Positions 18,269-26,650 of a stretch of 64,000 nucleotides of DNA are shown here, one piece after another; positions within the stretch are counted from its first letter, which is position 1, and every line of letters begins with the position of its first letter. The notes beneath the pieces are model-generated. The model was not told the origin of the DNA. It saw nothing but the letters and a program-made list of their open reading frames with translations, and ran no database searches. Source of the stretch: Devosia sp. SL43. Its GTDB lineage: Bacteria > Pseudomonadota > Alphaproteobacteria > Rhizobiales > Devosiaceae. A program made the position numbers and the translations under genes. Location of the stretch: contig NZ_CP063401.1 in NCBI RefSeq assembly GCF_021729885.1, positions 3,588,501 through 3,652,500 on the forward strand, written 5' to 3'.

Positions 18269-19186
18269 CTACTTGCCGGCCATTGCCGGCACCAGCAATC
18301 CTACATTGTGCTTGAACATGTCGAGATAGGTTGCCGCGCCCTGGTCGGGTCCTGACAGGGCATCGGCGAAGAGCTCGCCACCCACGGTCGCGCCGGTCTC
18401 CCGCGCGATCTGCTCGATCAGCCTGCCGTCGCTCATATTCTCGACGAACAGCGCCTTGACCCCATCGGCCCGGATTTGCTCGATCAGCTTGCCGACATCG
18501 GCGGCTGACGCTTCGCTATCGGTCGATATGCCCTCCGGCGCCAGAAACTGCACGCCGTATTCCTCGCCGAAATAGCCGAAGGCGTCGTGCGTGGTGATCA
18601 CCTTGCGCTGCGCCGCCGGCACCGTGTCGATATCGGCGATCACCTGCGCATCGAGCGCGGCGATTGCGGCGGAGTAGGCCTCGGCATTGCTTTCATAGAT
18701 CGCGCAGCCATCCGGATCGACCTGGCATAGGCCGGCCGCAACGTTCTTCACGTAGAGCAGGCCATTCTTGAGGCTCTGCCAGGCATGTGGGTCGGTCTCG
18801 CCATGGTCGTGGCCATGGTGGTCTTCGCCTTCGGCATGGTCTTCCTCGGCCATGGCATGGGTCACGACGCCCTCACTGGCCACCACAACCGGACCGGCAA
18901 AGCCGGTTGCTTCTTCGAGCCGGTCGAGCCAGCCTTCAAAGCCCAGGCCGTTGACGAAGAAGATGTCGGCCTGGCTCAGAGCCTGCGCATCGGCGGGCTT
19001 GGGCTCATAGACATGCGTGTCGGCATTGGGGCCTACGATCGTGGTCAGCGCCACCCGGTCGCCCCCGACATGGGCGACGATATCGCCCAGGATCGAGAAA
19101 CTGGCCACAGCCTTGATCTCGGCCGCCGATGCCGGCAGTGCCAGGCTCGATGCGAGCAGTCCGATTGCGAGACGCTTCAAAGACAT
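18269..19186 (-). CDS. znuA: Zinc ABC transporter, periplasmic zinc-binding protein
   Basis: A 305-residue cluster A-I solute-binding protein. Signal peptide residues 1-~21 (LAIGLLASSLALPASAA). It has the conserved opening AVASFSILGDIVAHVGG, the first zinc His in DTHVYEPKPAD, a His/Asp/Glu-rich flexible loop (roughly residues 118-134, EEDHAEGEDHHGHDHGE) and DPHAWQSL directly after. The His-rich loop is typical of ZnuA rather than manganese-binding relatives. I start at ATG 19186, preceded on the minus strand by GAAGGAAG; the longer frame to 19627 runs antisense through znuB-like codons and is not credible. Confidence 0.95.
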   Translation of the reverse strand: MSLKRLAIGLLASSLALPASAAEIKAVASFSILGDIVAHVGGDRVALTTIVGPNADTHVYEPKPADAQALSQADIFFVNGLGFEGWLDRLEEATGFAGPVVVASEGVVTHAMAEEDHAEGEDHHGHDHGETDPHAWQSLKNGLLYVKNVAAGLCQVDPDGCAIYESNAEAYSAAIAALDAQVIADIDTVPAAQRKVITTHDAFGYFGEEYGVQFLAPEGISTDSEASAADVGKLIEQIRADGVKALFVENMSDGRLIEQIARETGATVGGELFADALSGPDQGAATYLDMFKHNVGLLVPAMAGK

Positions 19187-19207
19187 AGTCGATCTTCCTT
19201 CAATAGT

Positions 19208-19224
19208 GAGCGGTTCTGCCGCTC
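19208..19224 (-). other. Intercistronic hairpin between znuB and znuA
   Basis: Perfect six-base stem GAGCGG/CCGCTC with a five-base loop in the 44-bp gap between znuB and znuA. No T-tract follows, so it is not a terminator. It could stabilise or separate the znuA message, since the binding protein is usually needed in excess over the permease. Confidence 0.4.
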
Positions 19225-19230
19225 GGAACG

Positions 19231-20103
19231 TCAGGCCACCCGATGCCGGGCCGGCCGCATGTTGCCCGCGATTACCCCGCGCCTGCCGAACAGCAGCGAG
19301 AGCAGGTAGATCGTCCCGGCGACCAGAATGATTGCCGGACCCGAGGCAACGCTCAGGTGGTAGGAAACCAAGAGGCCGAGATAGCTCGACAGCACCGCGA
19401 TCAGCACGGCCAGCCCACAGGTGGCCTCGAGGCTGCGCACCCAGAACCGCGCGGCAGCGGCCGGCAGCATCATCAGCCCTACGGCCAGCAGCGTGCCCAG
19501 CGCCTGGAAGCCGCCGACCAAGTTCAGCACCACCAGAGCGAGAAAAATCAGGTGGACCGGATGCCCGGCCTTGCTGACGCTGCGCAGGAAGGTCGGATCG
19601 AGGCATTCCGCCACCAGCGGACGCCACACCAGCGCCAGAGCCACCAGGCTGACCGTCACGATGGCGCCGATCATGATCAGGGCATCGTTGTTGAGCGCCA
19701 GCACCGTGCCAAATAGCACATGCATCAGGTCCACGTTGGACCCCTTGAGGCTGACCAGCATCACGCCCAGCGCCAGTGAAATCAGATAGAAGGCCGCCAG
19801 CGAATTGTCTTCGCGCTGGATGGTGAAGCGCGACACGAGGCCCGCCAGCACGGCCACGATCAGGCCCGCCGCGAAGCCGCCCAGCGTCATCGGCAGGATG
19901 GCGAGGCCGGAGACGAGGAACCCCGCCGCTGCGCCTGGCAGGATGGCATGGGCCATGGCGTCGCCCGTCAGGCTCATGCGCCGCAGCATCAGGAACACGC
20001 CAACCGGCCCGGCGCTCAGCGACAGTATGATGGCGCCGGCCAGTGCTCGGTTCATGAAGCCGAATTGCACGAAGGGTGCGAGCATCAGGTCATAGAGGCT
20101 CAA
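19231..20103 (-). CDS. znuB: Zinc ABC transporter permease
   Basis: A 290-residue ABC-3 family permease with about eight membrane helices. The conserved cytoplasmic loop (SLTGDAMAHAILPGAAAGFLV, residues ~45-65) contacts the ATPase. It starts with TTG at 20103, which overlaps the znuC stop as TTGA; an internal ATG at residue 7 is an alternative. It passes Zn2+ from ZnuA across the inner membrane and is translationally coupled to znuC. Confidence 0.94.
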   Translation of the reverse strand: MSLYDLMLAPFVQFGFMNRALAGAIILSLSAGPVGVFLMLRRMSLTGDAMAHAILPGAAAGFLVSGLAILPMTLGGFAAGLIVAVLAGLVSRFTIQREDNSLAAFYLISLALGVMLVSLKGSNVDLMHVLFGTVLALNNDALIMIGAIVTVSLVALALVWRPLVAECLDPTFLRSVSKAGHPVHLIFLALVVLNLVGGFQALGTLLAVGLMMLPAAAARFWVRSLEATCGLAVLIAVLSSYLGLLVSYHLSVASGPAIILVAGTIYLLSLLFGRRGVIAGNMRPARHRVA

Positions 20104-20882
20104 TGCGCTGCTCCATCATGATGGTGGTGGTGGGCATGTTTGGGGTCATGGGCATGTTCATGCCAGGGCGCATGCTCGTCCCAGGCTTCCACCATCTGCC
20201 GGGCCTTGCGCAGGTTATCCGCCGTCAGTGCTGCCGAGGTATCGCCCCAGGCGATCGGCTCGCGGGCCAGCAGCAGTGTCTGTGGAAACGCCTGGCGCAC
20301 GAGATCGGCATCATGCAGCACGGCGATGACGGTGCGCTGTTCGCCATGCCAGTGCCGGATCAGCGCCGTCAGGTCCGTCACCGTACGCTCGTCAATGGCC
20401 GCGAACGGCTCGTCGAGCAGGATCACCGGCGCATCCTGCACCAGCACCCGCGCGAACAAGGCCCGCTGCAACTGCCCACCCGACAGCGTGTCGATGGGCC
20501 GCTGCTCGAAGCCCACCAGCCCCACCGCTGCCAAGGCTTCTTCCATGACCTTGCGATCCACGCCGCGAATGGCAGCGAACAGCCCGCGCCGCTTCCAGAA
20601 GCCCAGCGCCACCAGATCCGCCACCACAGCCGGAAAAGTGCGGTCGATCTCGGCGCTTTGCGGCAGGTAGGCGATATCGCGCCGATCGAACCCGTCGAGC
20701 ACCACCCGGCCGCCCAGCGGCTTGATGGCGCCGGTCATGCCCTTGAGCAGCGTCGACTTGCCCGACCCATTCGGGCCCATGATGGCGGTCAGCGACCCCC
20801 GCGCAAAGGCTCCGTCCAGGTGATGCACAGCCGGATGCCCATCATAGCCCAGCGTCAGGTCGTCGATGCGGATCGCGCTCAT
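20100..20882 (-). CDS. znuC: Zinc ABC transporter ATP-binding protein
   Basis: A 260-residue ABC ATPase: Walker A GPNGSGKST near residue 36, Q-loop AYLPQSAEI, signature LSGGQLQRALFARVL, Walker B VILLDEPFAAID, and switch His in VLHDADL. The C-terminal tail is very His-rich (residues ~238-260), likely a zinc-binding extension. I choose ATG 20882 rather than GTG 20900 because this ATG overlaps the stop of the 48-aa ORF as ATGA, a normal coupling arrangement. Confidence 0.95.
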   Translation of the reverse strand: MSAIRIDDLTLGYDGHPAVHHLDGAFARGSLTAIMGPNGSGKSTLLKGMTGAIKPLGGRVVLDGFDRRDIAYLPQSAEIDRTFPAVVADLVALGFWKRRGLFAAIRGVDRKVMEEALAAVGLVGFEQRPIDTLSGGQLQRALFARVLVQDAPVILLDEPFAAIDERTVTDLTALIRHWHGEQRTVIAVLHDADLVRQAFPQTLLLAREPIAWGDTSAALTADNLRKARQMVEAWDEHAPWHEHAHDPKHAHHHHHDGAAH

Positions 20883-21025
20883 GACTGCACCAGAAACCAC
20901 AGCACCAGCCAGATCAGCCCGATGACCGGCAGCACGATGCCTATCCGCGCCAGAGCGCTCATCTGCGCCAGGCCGATACGGCGTGAGCGCGAAACCGCGC
21001 TGGAATGGGGGTGCTGATGGGTCAT
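20879..21025 (-). CDS. 48-aa single-pass membrane protein, first gene of the znu operon
   Basis: A small gene preceding znuC on the minus strand. It encodes 48 residues: a short N terminus with three histidines (MTHQHPHSS), a basic segment (SRSRRIG), and one strongly hydrophobic C-terminal helix (about residues 28-46, IGIVLPVIGLIWLVLWFLV). Its TGA overlaps the znuC ATG as ATGA, and it is the first frame after the Zur-controlled promoter at 21067-21095. Position, coupling and composition argue that it is translated. It may assist the zinc permease, like other tiny transporter-associated membrane peptides. The family is not one I recognise. Confidence 0.72.
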   Translation of the reverse strand: MTHQHPHSSAVSRSRRIGLAQMSALARIGIVLPVIGLIWLVLWFLVQS

Positions 21026-21066
21026 GGGGCTTCTACAAGCGAGCGCCGATATTCGGCAGGGAGGCG

Positions 21067-21095
21067 ATGTAACGTAATAACATTTTGACTGTCAA
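21067..21095 (-). promoter_or_regulatory. znu operon promoter with embedded Zur box
   Basis: On the minus strand TTGACA (21095-21090), a 17-base spacer and TTACAT (21072-21067) form a near-consensus sigma-70-type promoter 42 bases before the 48-aa ORF. The near-palindrome GTAACGTAATAACATTTT (from 21069) fills the spacer and -10. A repressor bound there would block RNA polymerase. Zur is the obvious candidate because zur and znuABC lie downstream; the box shares the AT-rich TAACATT half-site known for alphaproteobacterial Zur. Confidence 0.75.
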
Positions 21096-21130
21096 CGCAC
21101 CAATACGCGGTCGTCACAGGAAGATGCAAC

Positions 21131-21159
21131 TTGAGTAGGTAACGTAATAACATTACAAA
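21131..21159 (+). promoter_or_regulatory. aztD promoter with second Zur box
   Basis: On the plus strand TTGAGT (21131-21136), a 17-base spacer and TACAAA (21154-21159) form a promoter about 30 bases before the aztD start. The 18-base near-palindrome GTAACGTAATAACATTAC (21139-21156) lies across spacer and -10. It is identical over 16 bases to the box at 21069, 70 bp away, so both directions should be controlled by the same regulator. Confidence 0.72.
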
Positions 21160-21188
21160 TCGCCGTCGTCAAACTTAACGGAGGTTCT

Positions 21189-22376
21189 ATGCTCAACCGT
21201 CTCCTTTCCGCCCTGCTGGCCGCCTCGGCGCTGGCCAGCCCCGCCTTTGCCGAGGACGCCTCGGCCTGGCGCCTCTTCATCGCCGATCACGCCGCGCCAA
21301 CGGTCACGGCAATCGACCTGGAGAGCGGCGACGCCATTGGCAGCTTTCAGTTGGCCAGCCCCGCCGCGCTCTATCGCACCCAGTCGGGCAAGGCGGTCTA
21401 TGCCGTGCAGGGCGCGGGCAATCAGGTGTCTGCCATCTCCACAGGCATTACAGTCGACGATCATGGCGACCACGGCGACATCGAGATTACCGCCCCCGTG
21501 GCCATCGATGCTGTCGTGGCTGGCAAGAAGCCGGTGCATTTCGTCGAGCATGATGGTCGCATCGCGCTGTTCTTTGACGGCGAGGGCAAGACGCGGGTGG
21601 TCGACGAGACCGACTGGCTTGATGGCGATGAGGTCGCCAATGCGGAAGTCGACAGTGGAGCGCCCCATCATGGCGTAGCGGTTCCCTGGGGTGACTACAC
21701 CGTCGTCTCCGAGCCAAATCCCGAGGATCCCACTGCGCTTCCCATCGGTGTCGTTGTGTTCGACAAGGCGGGCGGAGGTGTTGGCGACCTCCACGCCTGC
21801 CCAGACCTACATGGCGAAGCATCGTCGGGCGACCTCCTGGCCATCGCCTGCGCCCAGGGCATGCTTGTGGTCAGCGGCTCCGGCGAACCTCAGATCGATC
21901 TATTGCCCTATAGCGGCTTGCCGGAAGGCAAGGTCACCACACTGCTGGGGGGCGTCGGCCTCCAGTATTTTCTCGGCAACTACGGTCCGGACAAAGTCGT
22001 GCTCATCGACCCGTCCGCACCGGAGCCCTTCCGCCTGATCAATCTGCCGACTCGCCGCGTCGACTTCGCGGTTGATCCCATCCGGCCGAAGTTCGCCTAT
22101 GTCTTCACCGAAGACGGTAAGCTGAACCAGCTCGACGTGGTCGCCGGCACGATCGTGCAGTCACTCGCGGTGACCGAACCCTATTCGATGGACGGCGAAT
22201 GGAGCTTGCCACGACCGCGCATCGCCGTGGCCGACGATGTTGTCGCTGTGACAGATCCCAATGCCGGGCAGGTGCACCTGATCGACATTGCAACGTTCAT
22301 AAAGATCCGCAACCTGCAGGTCGGTGGCGCGCCCTACAACATAGTCGCCGTCGGAGGCTCCGGTACCGTGCACTGA
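21189..22376 (+). CDS. aztD: Periplasmic zinc metallochaperone AztD (beta-propeller)
   Basis: A 395-residue secreted protein with signal peptide (cleavage near PAFA, residue ~21) and a WD40/YVTN-like beta-propeller pattern of blades. The N-terminal acidic-histidine site DDHGDHGDIE (residues 90-99) and later pairs such as APHHGVAVP match the AztD family, which delivers zinc to a periplasmic binding protein. In the family's characterised cases aztD sits in an aztABCD operon. Here it instead stands divergent from znuCBA and shares the Zur-type control region. AGGT-like GGAGG precedes the ATG. Confidence 0.87.
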   Translation: MLNRLLSALLAASALASPAFAEDASAWRLFIADHAAPTVTAIDLESGDAIGSFQLASPAALYRTQSGKAVYAVQGAGNQVSAISTGITVDDHGDHGDIEITAPVAIDAVVAGKKPVHFVEHDGRIALFFDGEGKTRVVDETDWLDGDEVANAEVDSGAPHHGVAVPWGDYTVVSEPNPEDPTALPIGVVVFDKAGGGVGDLHACPDLHGEASSGDLLAIACAQGMLVVSGSGEPQIDLLPYSGLPEGKVTTLLGGVGLQYFLGNYGPDKVVLIDPSAPEPFRLINLPTRRVDFAVDPIRPKFAYVFTEDGKLNQLDVVAGTIVQSLAVTEPYSMDGEWSLPRPRIAVADDVVAVTDPNAGQVHLIDIATFIKIRNLQVGGAPYNIVAVGGSGTVH

Positions 22377-22387
22377 CCTGTCACTTG

Positions 22388-22413
22388 GGAGGGGTCGCCG
22401 GGGCGACTCCTCC
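22388..22413. terminator. Hairpin between convergent aztD and DUF486 genes
   Basis: Twelve-base arms GGAGGGGTCGCC and GGCGACTCCTCC (one G-T pair) separated by two bases, located 12 bases after the aztD stop and just before the stop of the convergent gene. It is a strong GC stem without a T-run, so it may act as a bidirectional barrier rather than a classic intrinsic terminator. Confidence 0.55.
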
Positions 22414-22417
22414 GCTG

Positions 22418-22774
22418 CTACTTCAGCGGCCCCTTGAAGATAAAGAAGGCGCCAAGGCCGATCAGTGCGAAGCCGACGCCGTGGTTCAGCGTCAGCTTTT
22501 CGCCGAAATAGAACACGGTGAAGATGGCAAAGACCGAAAGCGAAATCACTTCCTGGATGGTCTTGAGTTCGGAGGGTGAATAGACCGCCTCGCCGATGCG
22601 GTTGGCCGGCACGGCCAGCCAGTATTCGAAGAAGGCGATGCCCCAGCTGATCAGCACCGCGACCCACAAGGCCGAACTTGGCCACTTGAGATGCCCGTAC
22701 CACGCGAATGTCATGAACACGTTCGAGGCGATCAGCAGGCCGATCGGGGCAAAGGTGGCGAAGTTGAAGCCCAA
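22418..22774 (-). CDS. DUF486 / DMT-like four-helix membrane protein
   Basis: A 118-residue protein with four membrane helices matching the DUF486 family of small DMT-like proteins (FMTFAWYGHLKW, SWGIAFFEYWLAVPANRIG, FYFGEKLTLNHGVGF). The role is unknown; related small multidrug-resistance proteins work as dimers. The start is set by an AGGAGG five bases before a TTG at 22774. The frame extends further to a TTG at 22798, but that would bury the ribosome-binding site inside the gene. Confidence 0.85.
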   Translation of the reverse strand: MGFNFATFAPIGLLIASNVFMTFAWYGHLKWPSSALWVAVLISWGIAFFEYWLAVPANRIGEAVYSPSELKTIQEVISLSVFAIFTVFYFGEKLTLNHGVGFALIGLGAFFIFKGPLK

Positions 22775-22865
22775 GGCTTCCTCCTGAGAAACCGGCAAAT
22801 CCGGCGGCGCTATCTAGCCCAACCTGTCACACGGCGAAAGCGTGATTTATGCAGGTCTCCCGCGC

Positions 22866-23120
22866 TCAGCGCAGGTGTTTTGTGGGCTGCTCCAGCCCGA
22901 AAATGTCGTCGGTCAGACTGTCCATGCGCTCGCGGATCAGGCCCTGAGCGTCATAGAGGCCGCGGTTGTAGAAATAGGCGCCCATCTTGTCGACGAAGAA
23001 CATCATCAGCATTTCCGCCGGGATGGCACCGATGCTCTGGTCCAGTTCCTCGCGGAAATAATCCTGAATCTCGCCGACAATGGCCTTGGTTTCCTCTTTG
23101 GTGAACTTGATGGGCTTCAT
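22866..23120 (-). CDS. DUF2164 domain protein
   Basis: An 84-residue cytoplasmic protein of the DUF2164 family: helical, with the diagnostic text YFREELDQSIGAIPAEMLMMF and YFYNRGLYDAQGLI. Function unknown. A good ribosome-binding sequence (AAGGAGACC) lies just upstream of ATG 23120. It is transcribed away from the secreted protein at 23213; the divergent gap is 92 bp. Confidence 0.88.
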   Translation of the reverse strand: MKPIKFTKEETKAIVGEIQDYFREELDQSIGAIPAEMLMMFFVDKMGAYFYNRGLYDAQGLIRERMDSLTDDIFGLEQPTKHLR

Positions 23121-23212
23121 CGGCGGTCTCCTTCAGGCCCTGTTCATACGCGAGTCGGCCATTGTGCAGGCACCACGCCCCAGACAAATTTCCGCCACCG
23201 AGGAGACCCTTC

Positions 23213-23851
23213 ATGATCGCCCGCCTGTCCCTGCTCGCGCTGTGCACCGCACTCGCCGTCACGCCCGCTCTGGCCACGGACAAGTCGCCCAAGCCGCTCG
23301 CCGCCGAAACCGTCGCCTGTGAAGGCGTATTCGGGCAGCAAAGCTCTGAGGCACTGCTGATTGAAACCTTCGGTGCCGAGAACGTAGTCACCGGGATGGT
23401 GCCAGGAGCCGAAGGCTTCGAAAGTCTGGCCACCACCATCTTCCCTGATGATCCGGAAAAGATCATGCAGGTCGGCTGGTGGGACGAAGCGGACCGCGAG
23501 CGCCTGGCTTATGTCGAGCTTGCGCCATCGCAGGTGGGACCCCTCGGCGTCCATCTCGGCATGAGCGTTGCTGACATCGAGGCACTCAATGGCGCTCCCT
23601 TCTTCGTCGGTGGGTTCGGGTGGGACTATGGTGGCTACGCCAATATCGAAAGCGGCGCCCTCACCAACCTTCCGGGCGGCTGCTATCTATCGCTGCGTTT
23701 CGCGCCAACCGATGGATATTCCACCGATATCGACGCCACGGCGATCTTGGGCGATGTCCAGGTGCCCAGCCACGAGCCGCTGCTAGAACTGCTCGATGCC
23801 CGCGTCCGGGTCATCAGCCTCAGCTACCCCAGTCCCGAAGGCGCCGATTGA
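23213..23851 (+). CDS. Secreted protein of unknown function (212 aa)
   Basis: A 212-residue protein with a signal peptide (LSLLALCTALAVTPALA, cleavage near residue 20). The mature part contains the segment TVACEGVFGQQSSEALLIETFG and a later GPLGVHLGMSVADIEALNG, a pattern common to small alphaproteobacterial periplasmic proteins. Two cysteines (Cys in VACEG and GGCYLSL) could form a disulphide. AGGAGA lies nine bases before ATG 23213. I do not recognise a function. It precedes the cobalamin riboswitch but is not under its control. Confidence 0.75.
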   Translation: MIARLSLLALCTALAVTPALATDKSPKPLAAETVACEGVFGQQSSEALLIETFGAENVVTGMVPGAEGFESLATTIFPDDPEKIMQVGWWDEADRERLAYVELAPSQVGPLGVHLGMSVADIEALNGAPFFVGGFGWDYGGYANIESGALTNLPGGCYLSLRFAPTDGYSTDIDATAILGDVQVPSHEPLLELLDARVRVISLSYPSPEGAD

Positions 23852-23904
23852 TCGCAGACGGCGATTGACCGCAACCCCGGCCACGGCGTAATTGTGAAGC
23901 TGTG

Positions 23905-24086
23905 TTGGTTCCCGAAGGCCGTTGTGCCGGAGGGATCAAAAGGGAACACGGTGCGACGTACCCATCAGGGCGCAAAACCGTGGCTGCCCCCGCAACTGTA
24001 AGCGGTGCGCTCCCCTCTCATGCCACTGGCGCAAAGCCGGGAAGGCGAGGGGAGTGGCTATCACCGCGAGCCAGGAGACCTGCCAA
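23905..24086 (+). ncRNA. Cobalamin (AdoCbl) riboswitch upstream of cbtB
   Basis: Canonical conserved blocks in the correct order: GGTTCCC near 23907, AGGGAACACGGTGCGA (23941-23956), the central GGCTGCCCCCGCAACTGTAA (23982-24001), GCCGGGAAGGCGAGG (24037-24051) and the B12 box AGCCAGGAGACCTGCC (24069-24084). It should bind adenosylcobalamin and switch off the downstream cbtB-cbtA-cobW-cobN-cobO transcript when B12 is plentiful. The expression platform between 24087 and the cbtB ATG is not obvious. Confidence 0.95.
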
Positions 24087-24100
24087 CGCCTTGGGAGTAT

Positions 24101-24147
24101 TTCAGCAAAAGTGGTCCCCACTTTTGCGGTTCGAAATGCGACCCACG
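24101..24147. repeat. Short Rhizobiales-type hairpin repeat in the riboswitch leader
   Basis: Perfect 10-base stem GCAAAAGTGG / CCACTTTTGC (24105-24127) with a three-base loop, followed by CGGTTCGAAATGCGACCC. This text resembles a short dispersed repeat common between genes of Rhizobiales. It sits between the B12 box and cbtB, where it could affect the leader's folding. Confidence 0.6.
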
Positions 24148-24196
24148 CTTCGCCGGGCCATCGGCCCAGACTATTCCGCGCACGGAGGGTGCTGCC

Positions 24197-24382
24197 ATGA
24201 ATACCGCTGCCAATACTTCGACTGGCCTCCAGTCGCTCTCGATTTCCCAACGCATCATTGCCGGTTCGCTGGCGCTCATGCTCGGTCTGACCCTGCTGGT
24301 CGGCACCGGCTTTGCTGGCGATTACCGCCTGCACAATGGCGCGCACGACACCCGCCACGCCATGGGCTTCCCCTGCCACTAG
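24197..24382 (+). CDS. cbtB: Cobalt transporter subunit CbtB (predicted)
   Basis: A 61-residue protein with one membrane helix (about residues 20-40, IIAGSLALMLGLTLLVGTGF) and the histidine-bearing C terminus LHNGAHDTRHAMGFPCH, which is the CbtB family signature and a likely metal-binding site. ACGGAGGG precedes ATG 24197. Directly under the B12 riboswitch and 24 bases before cbtA, it is predicted to bring cobalt in for corrin synthesis. The function is proposed from genome context in the literature. Confidence 0.93.
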   Translation: MNTAANTSTGLQSLSISQRIIAGSLALMLGLTLLVGTGFAGDYRLHNGAHDTRHAMGFPCH

Positions 24383-24406
24383 GCGGGCGACGAGAGAGCA
24401 ATCGAC

Positions 24407-25143
24407 ATGTTTCGCAATCTGTTTCTTGCTGCGCTGGTCGCAGCCCTTTGTGCTGGCCTTGCTACATCCGCCTTCCAGGCCTGGCGCGTGACGCCACTGA
24501 TATTCGCCGCTGAATCCTTTGAGGGAAGCGGGGAGGACGTCGCGCATACCCATGACGCGGGGACTGCCGAGCACAGCCACGAAGCCGTCGCCCACGTGCA
24601 TGGCGACGATGAGTGGATGCCCCAGGACGGCCTCGAGCGCACGGCCTTCACAGTCTTCTCCAACATCCTCGCTGCTGCCGGCTACGCGTTGATCATTGGC
24701 GCCGTCTCGGTGTTTTTCAACCTGCCCATAAACGCGGCCAACGGCCTGCTCTGGGGGATTGGTGGCTACGCGGCCTTCACGCTGGCCCCAGCCCTTGGCC
24801 TGCCGCCAGGTATGCCCGGCATGCCGGTGGCCGATACGTTCGCCCGCCAACTCTGGTGGTTCGGCGCGGCCATTTCGACCGGTGCTGCCCTGGTCCTGGT
24901 CGCCAAGGTCCGCGCGCCCTGGGCCTTGGTGGTCGCTGTGGGGCTGGTGTTGCTGCCTCAGCTCATTGCCGCGCCTCAGGCACCAGACGATCCGACCGCC
25001 GTGCCGCCGCGCATGACGGCCGAATTTGTCTCGGCGGTCCTCTATAACGGCGCCATCTTCTGGGCCGTGCTCGGTCTGGCCTTCGGCCGCGCCGCCGACT
25101 ACATCGCCACCCGTCCGGCAGCCCTCCCCAATGGAGCCAAGGC

Positions 25144-25147
<4 letters not shown>
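24407..25147 (+). CDS. cbtA: Cobalt transporter subunit CbtA (predicted)
   Basis: A 246-residue membrane protein with five to six helices. A periplasmic loop after the first helix (residues ~40-70) is rich in His/Asp/Glu (VAHTHDAGTAEHSHEAVAHVH), typical of CbtA and a probable metal-capturing segment. It pairs with CbtB and overlaps cobW by four bases (ATGA), so cobalt import and cobW are translated together under the riboswitch. Confidence 0.92.
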
Positions 25148-26202
<1,055 letters not shown>

Positions 26203-26203
26203 C

Positions 26204-26650
26204 ATGACCCGCCGCAATGTATGGTTGGCACTTGTTTCGGTGTTCATCGGGCCGCTGATCGGCAGCCTGACCTTCGTTGCGGCGGCACTTGCGTGGAACC
26301 TGCTGTTCTATGGCACCGACCCTTCCGCCAACTTCCTGCTGCGCAATTGGCCCATTGTGTTCACTTCTGGCTACGTTTTCGGGTTCGTCCCCGCGCTAGC
26401 TTTCGCCATCGCCATGGCCTTCCTGTCCCGCCAGTTGCCAAAACTGCATCAACGGCTAATCGCGGCGCCGATCGTCGGCGCCTTGCTCAGCATCGCCATC
26501 CTCAGCCTGGTACTTTTCGGCCAGTCCTTCGGCGGGTTCGACCTCGCCATGCTGCTGATCCTTGGTAGCACTGGTGCTGTAGCGGGGCTTGTTTGCCAGG
26601 CCATCATTGAGCCGTTCCATCCGCTGACCGCGCCGGTCCAGGGCCCCTGA
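26204..26650 (+). CDS. Unknown four-helix membrane protein in the cobalamin operon
   Basis: A 148-residue hydrophobic protein with four predicted membrane helices (about residues 8-32, 48-70, 84-104 and 112-132). I do not recognise its family. Its ATG at 26204 follows the cobW stop by one base, and its last base is the first base of cobN's ATG, so it is firmly embedded in the B12-riboswitch operon. This suggests a role in metal handling or corrin transport, but no metal-binding motif is visible. Confidence 0.75.
   Translation: MTRRNVWLALVSVFIGPLIGSLTFVAAALAWNLLFYGTDPSANFLLRNWPIVFTSGYVFGFVPALAFAIAMAFLSRQLPKLHQRLIAAPIVGALLSIAILSLVLFGQSFGGFDLAMLLILGSTGAVAGLVCQAIIEPFHPLTAPVQGP

Noticed and set aside
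18269-19627. Extended znuA frame to 19627
   Set aside because: The added 147 residues lie in the region of znuB on the same strand in another frame; the signal peptide and ribosome-binding site sit at 19186.
22388-22413. Considered as another copy of the palindromic repeats
   Set aside because: It is a single short stem without the repeat arms; it fits a gene-end hairpin better.
24101-24147. Considered as an intrinsic terminator for the B12 riboswitch
   Set aside because: The stem is not followed by a T-run and its sequence looks like a dispersed Rhizobiales repeat; recorded as a repeat instead.
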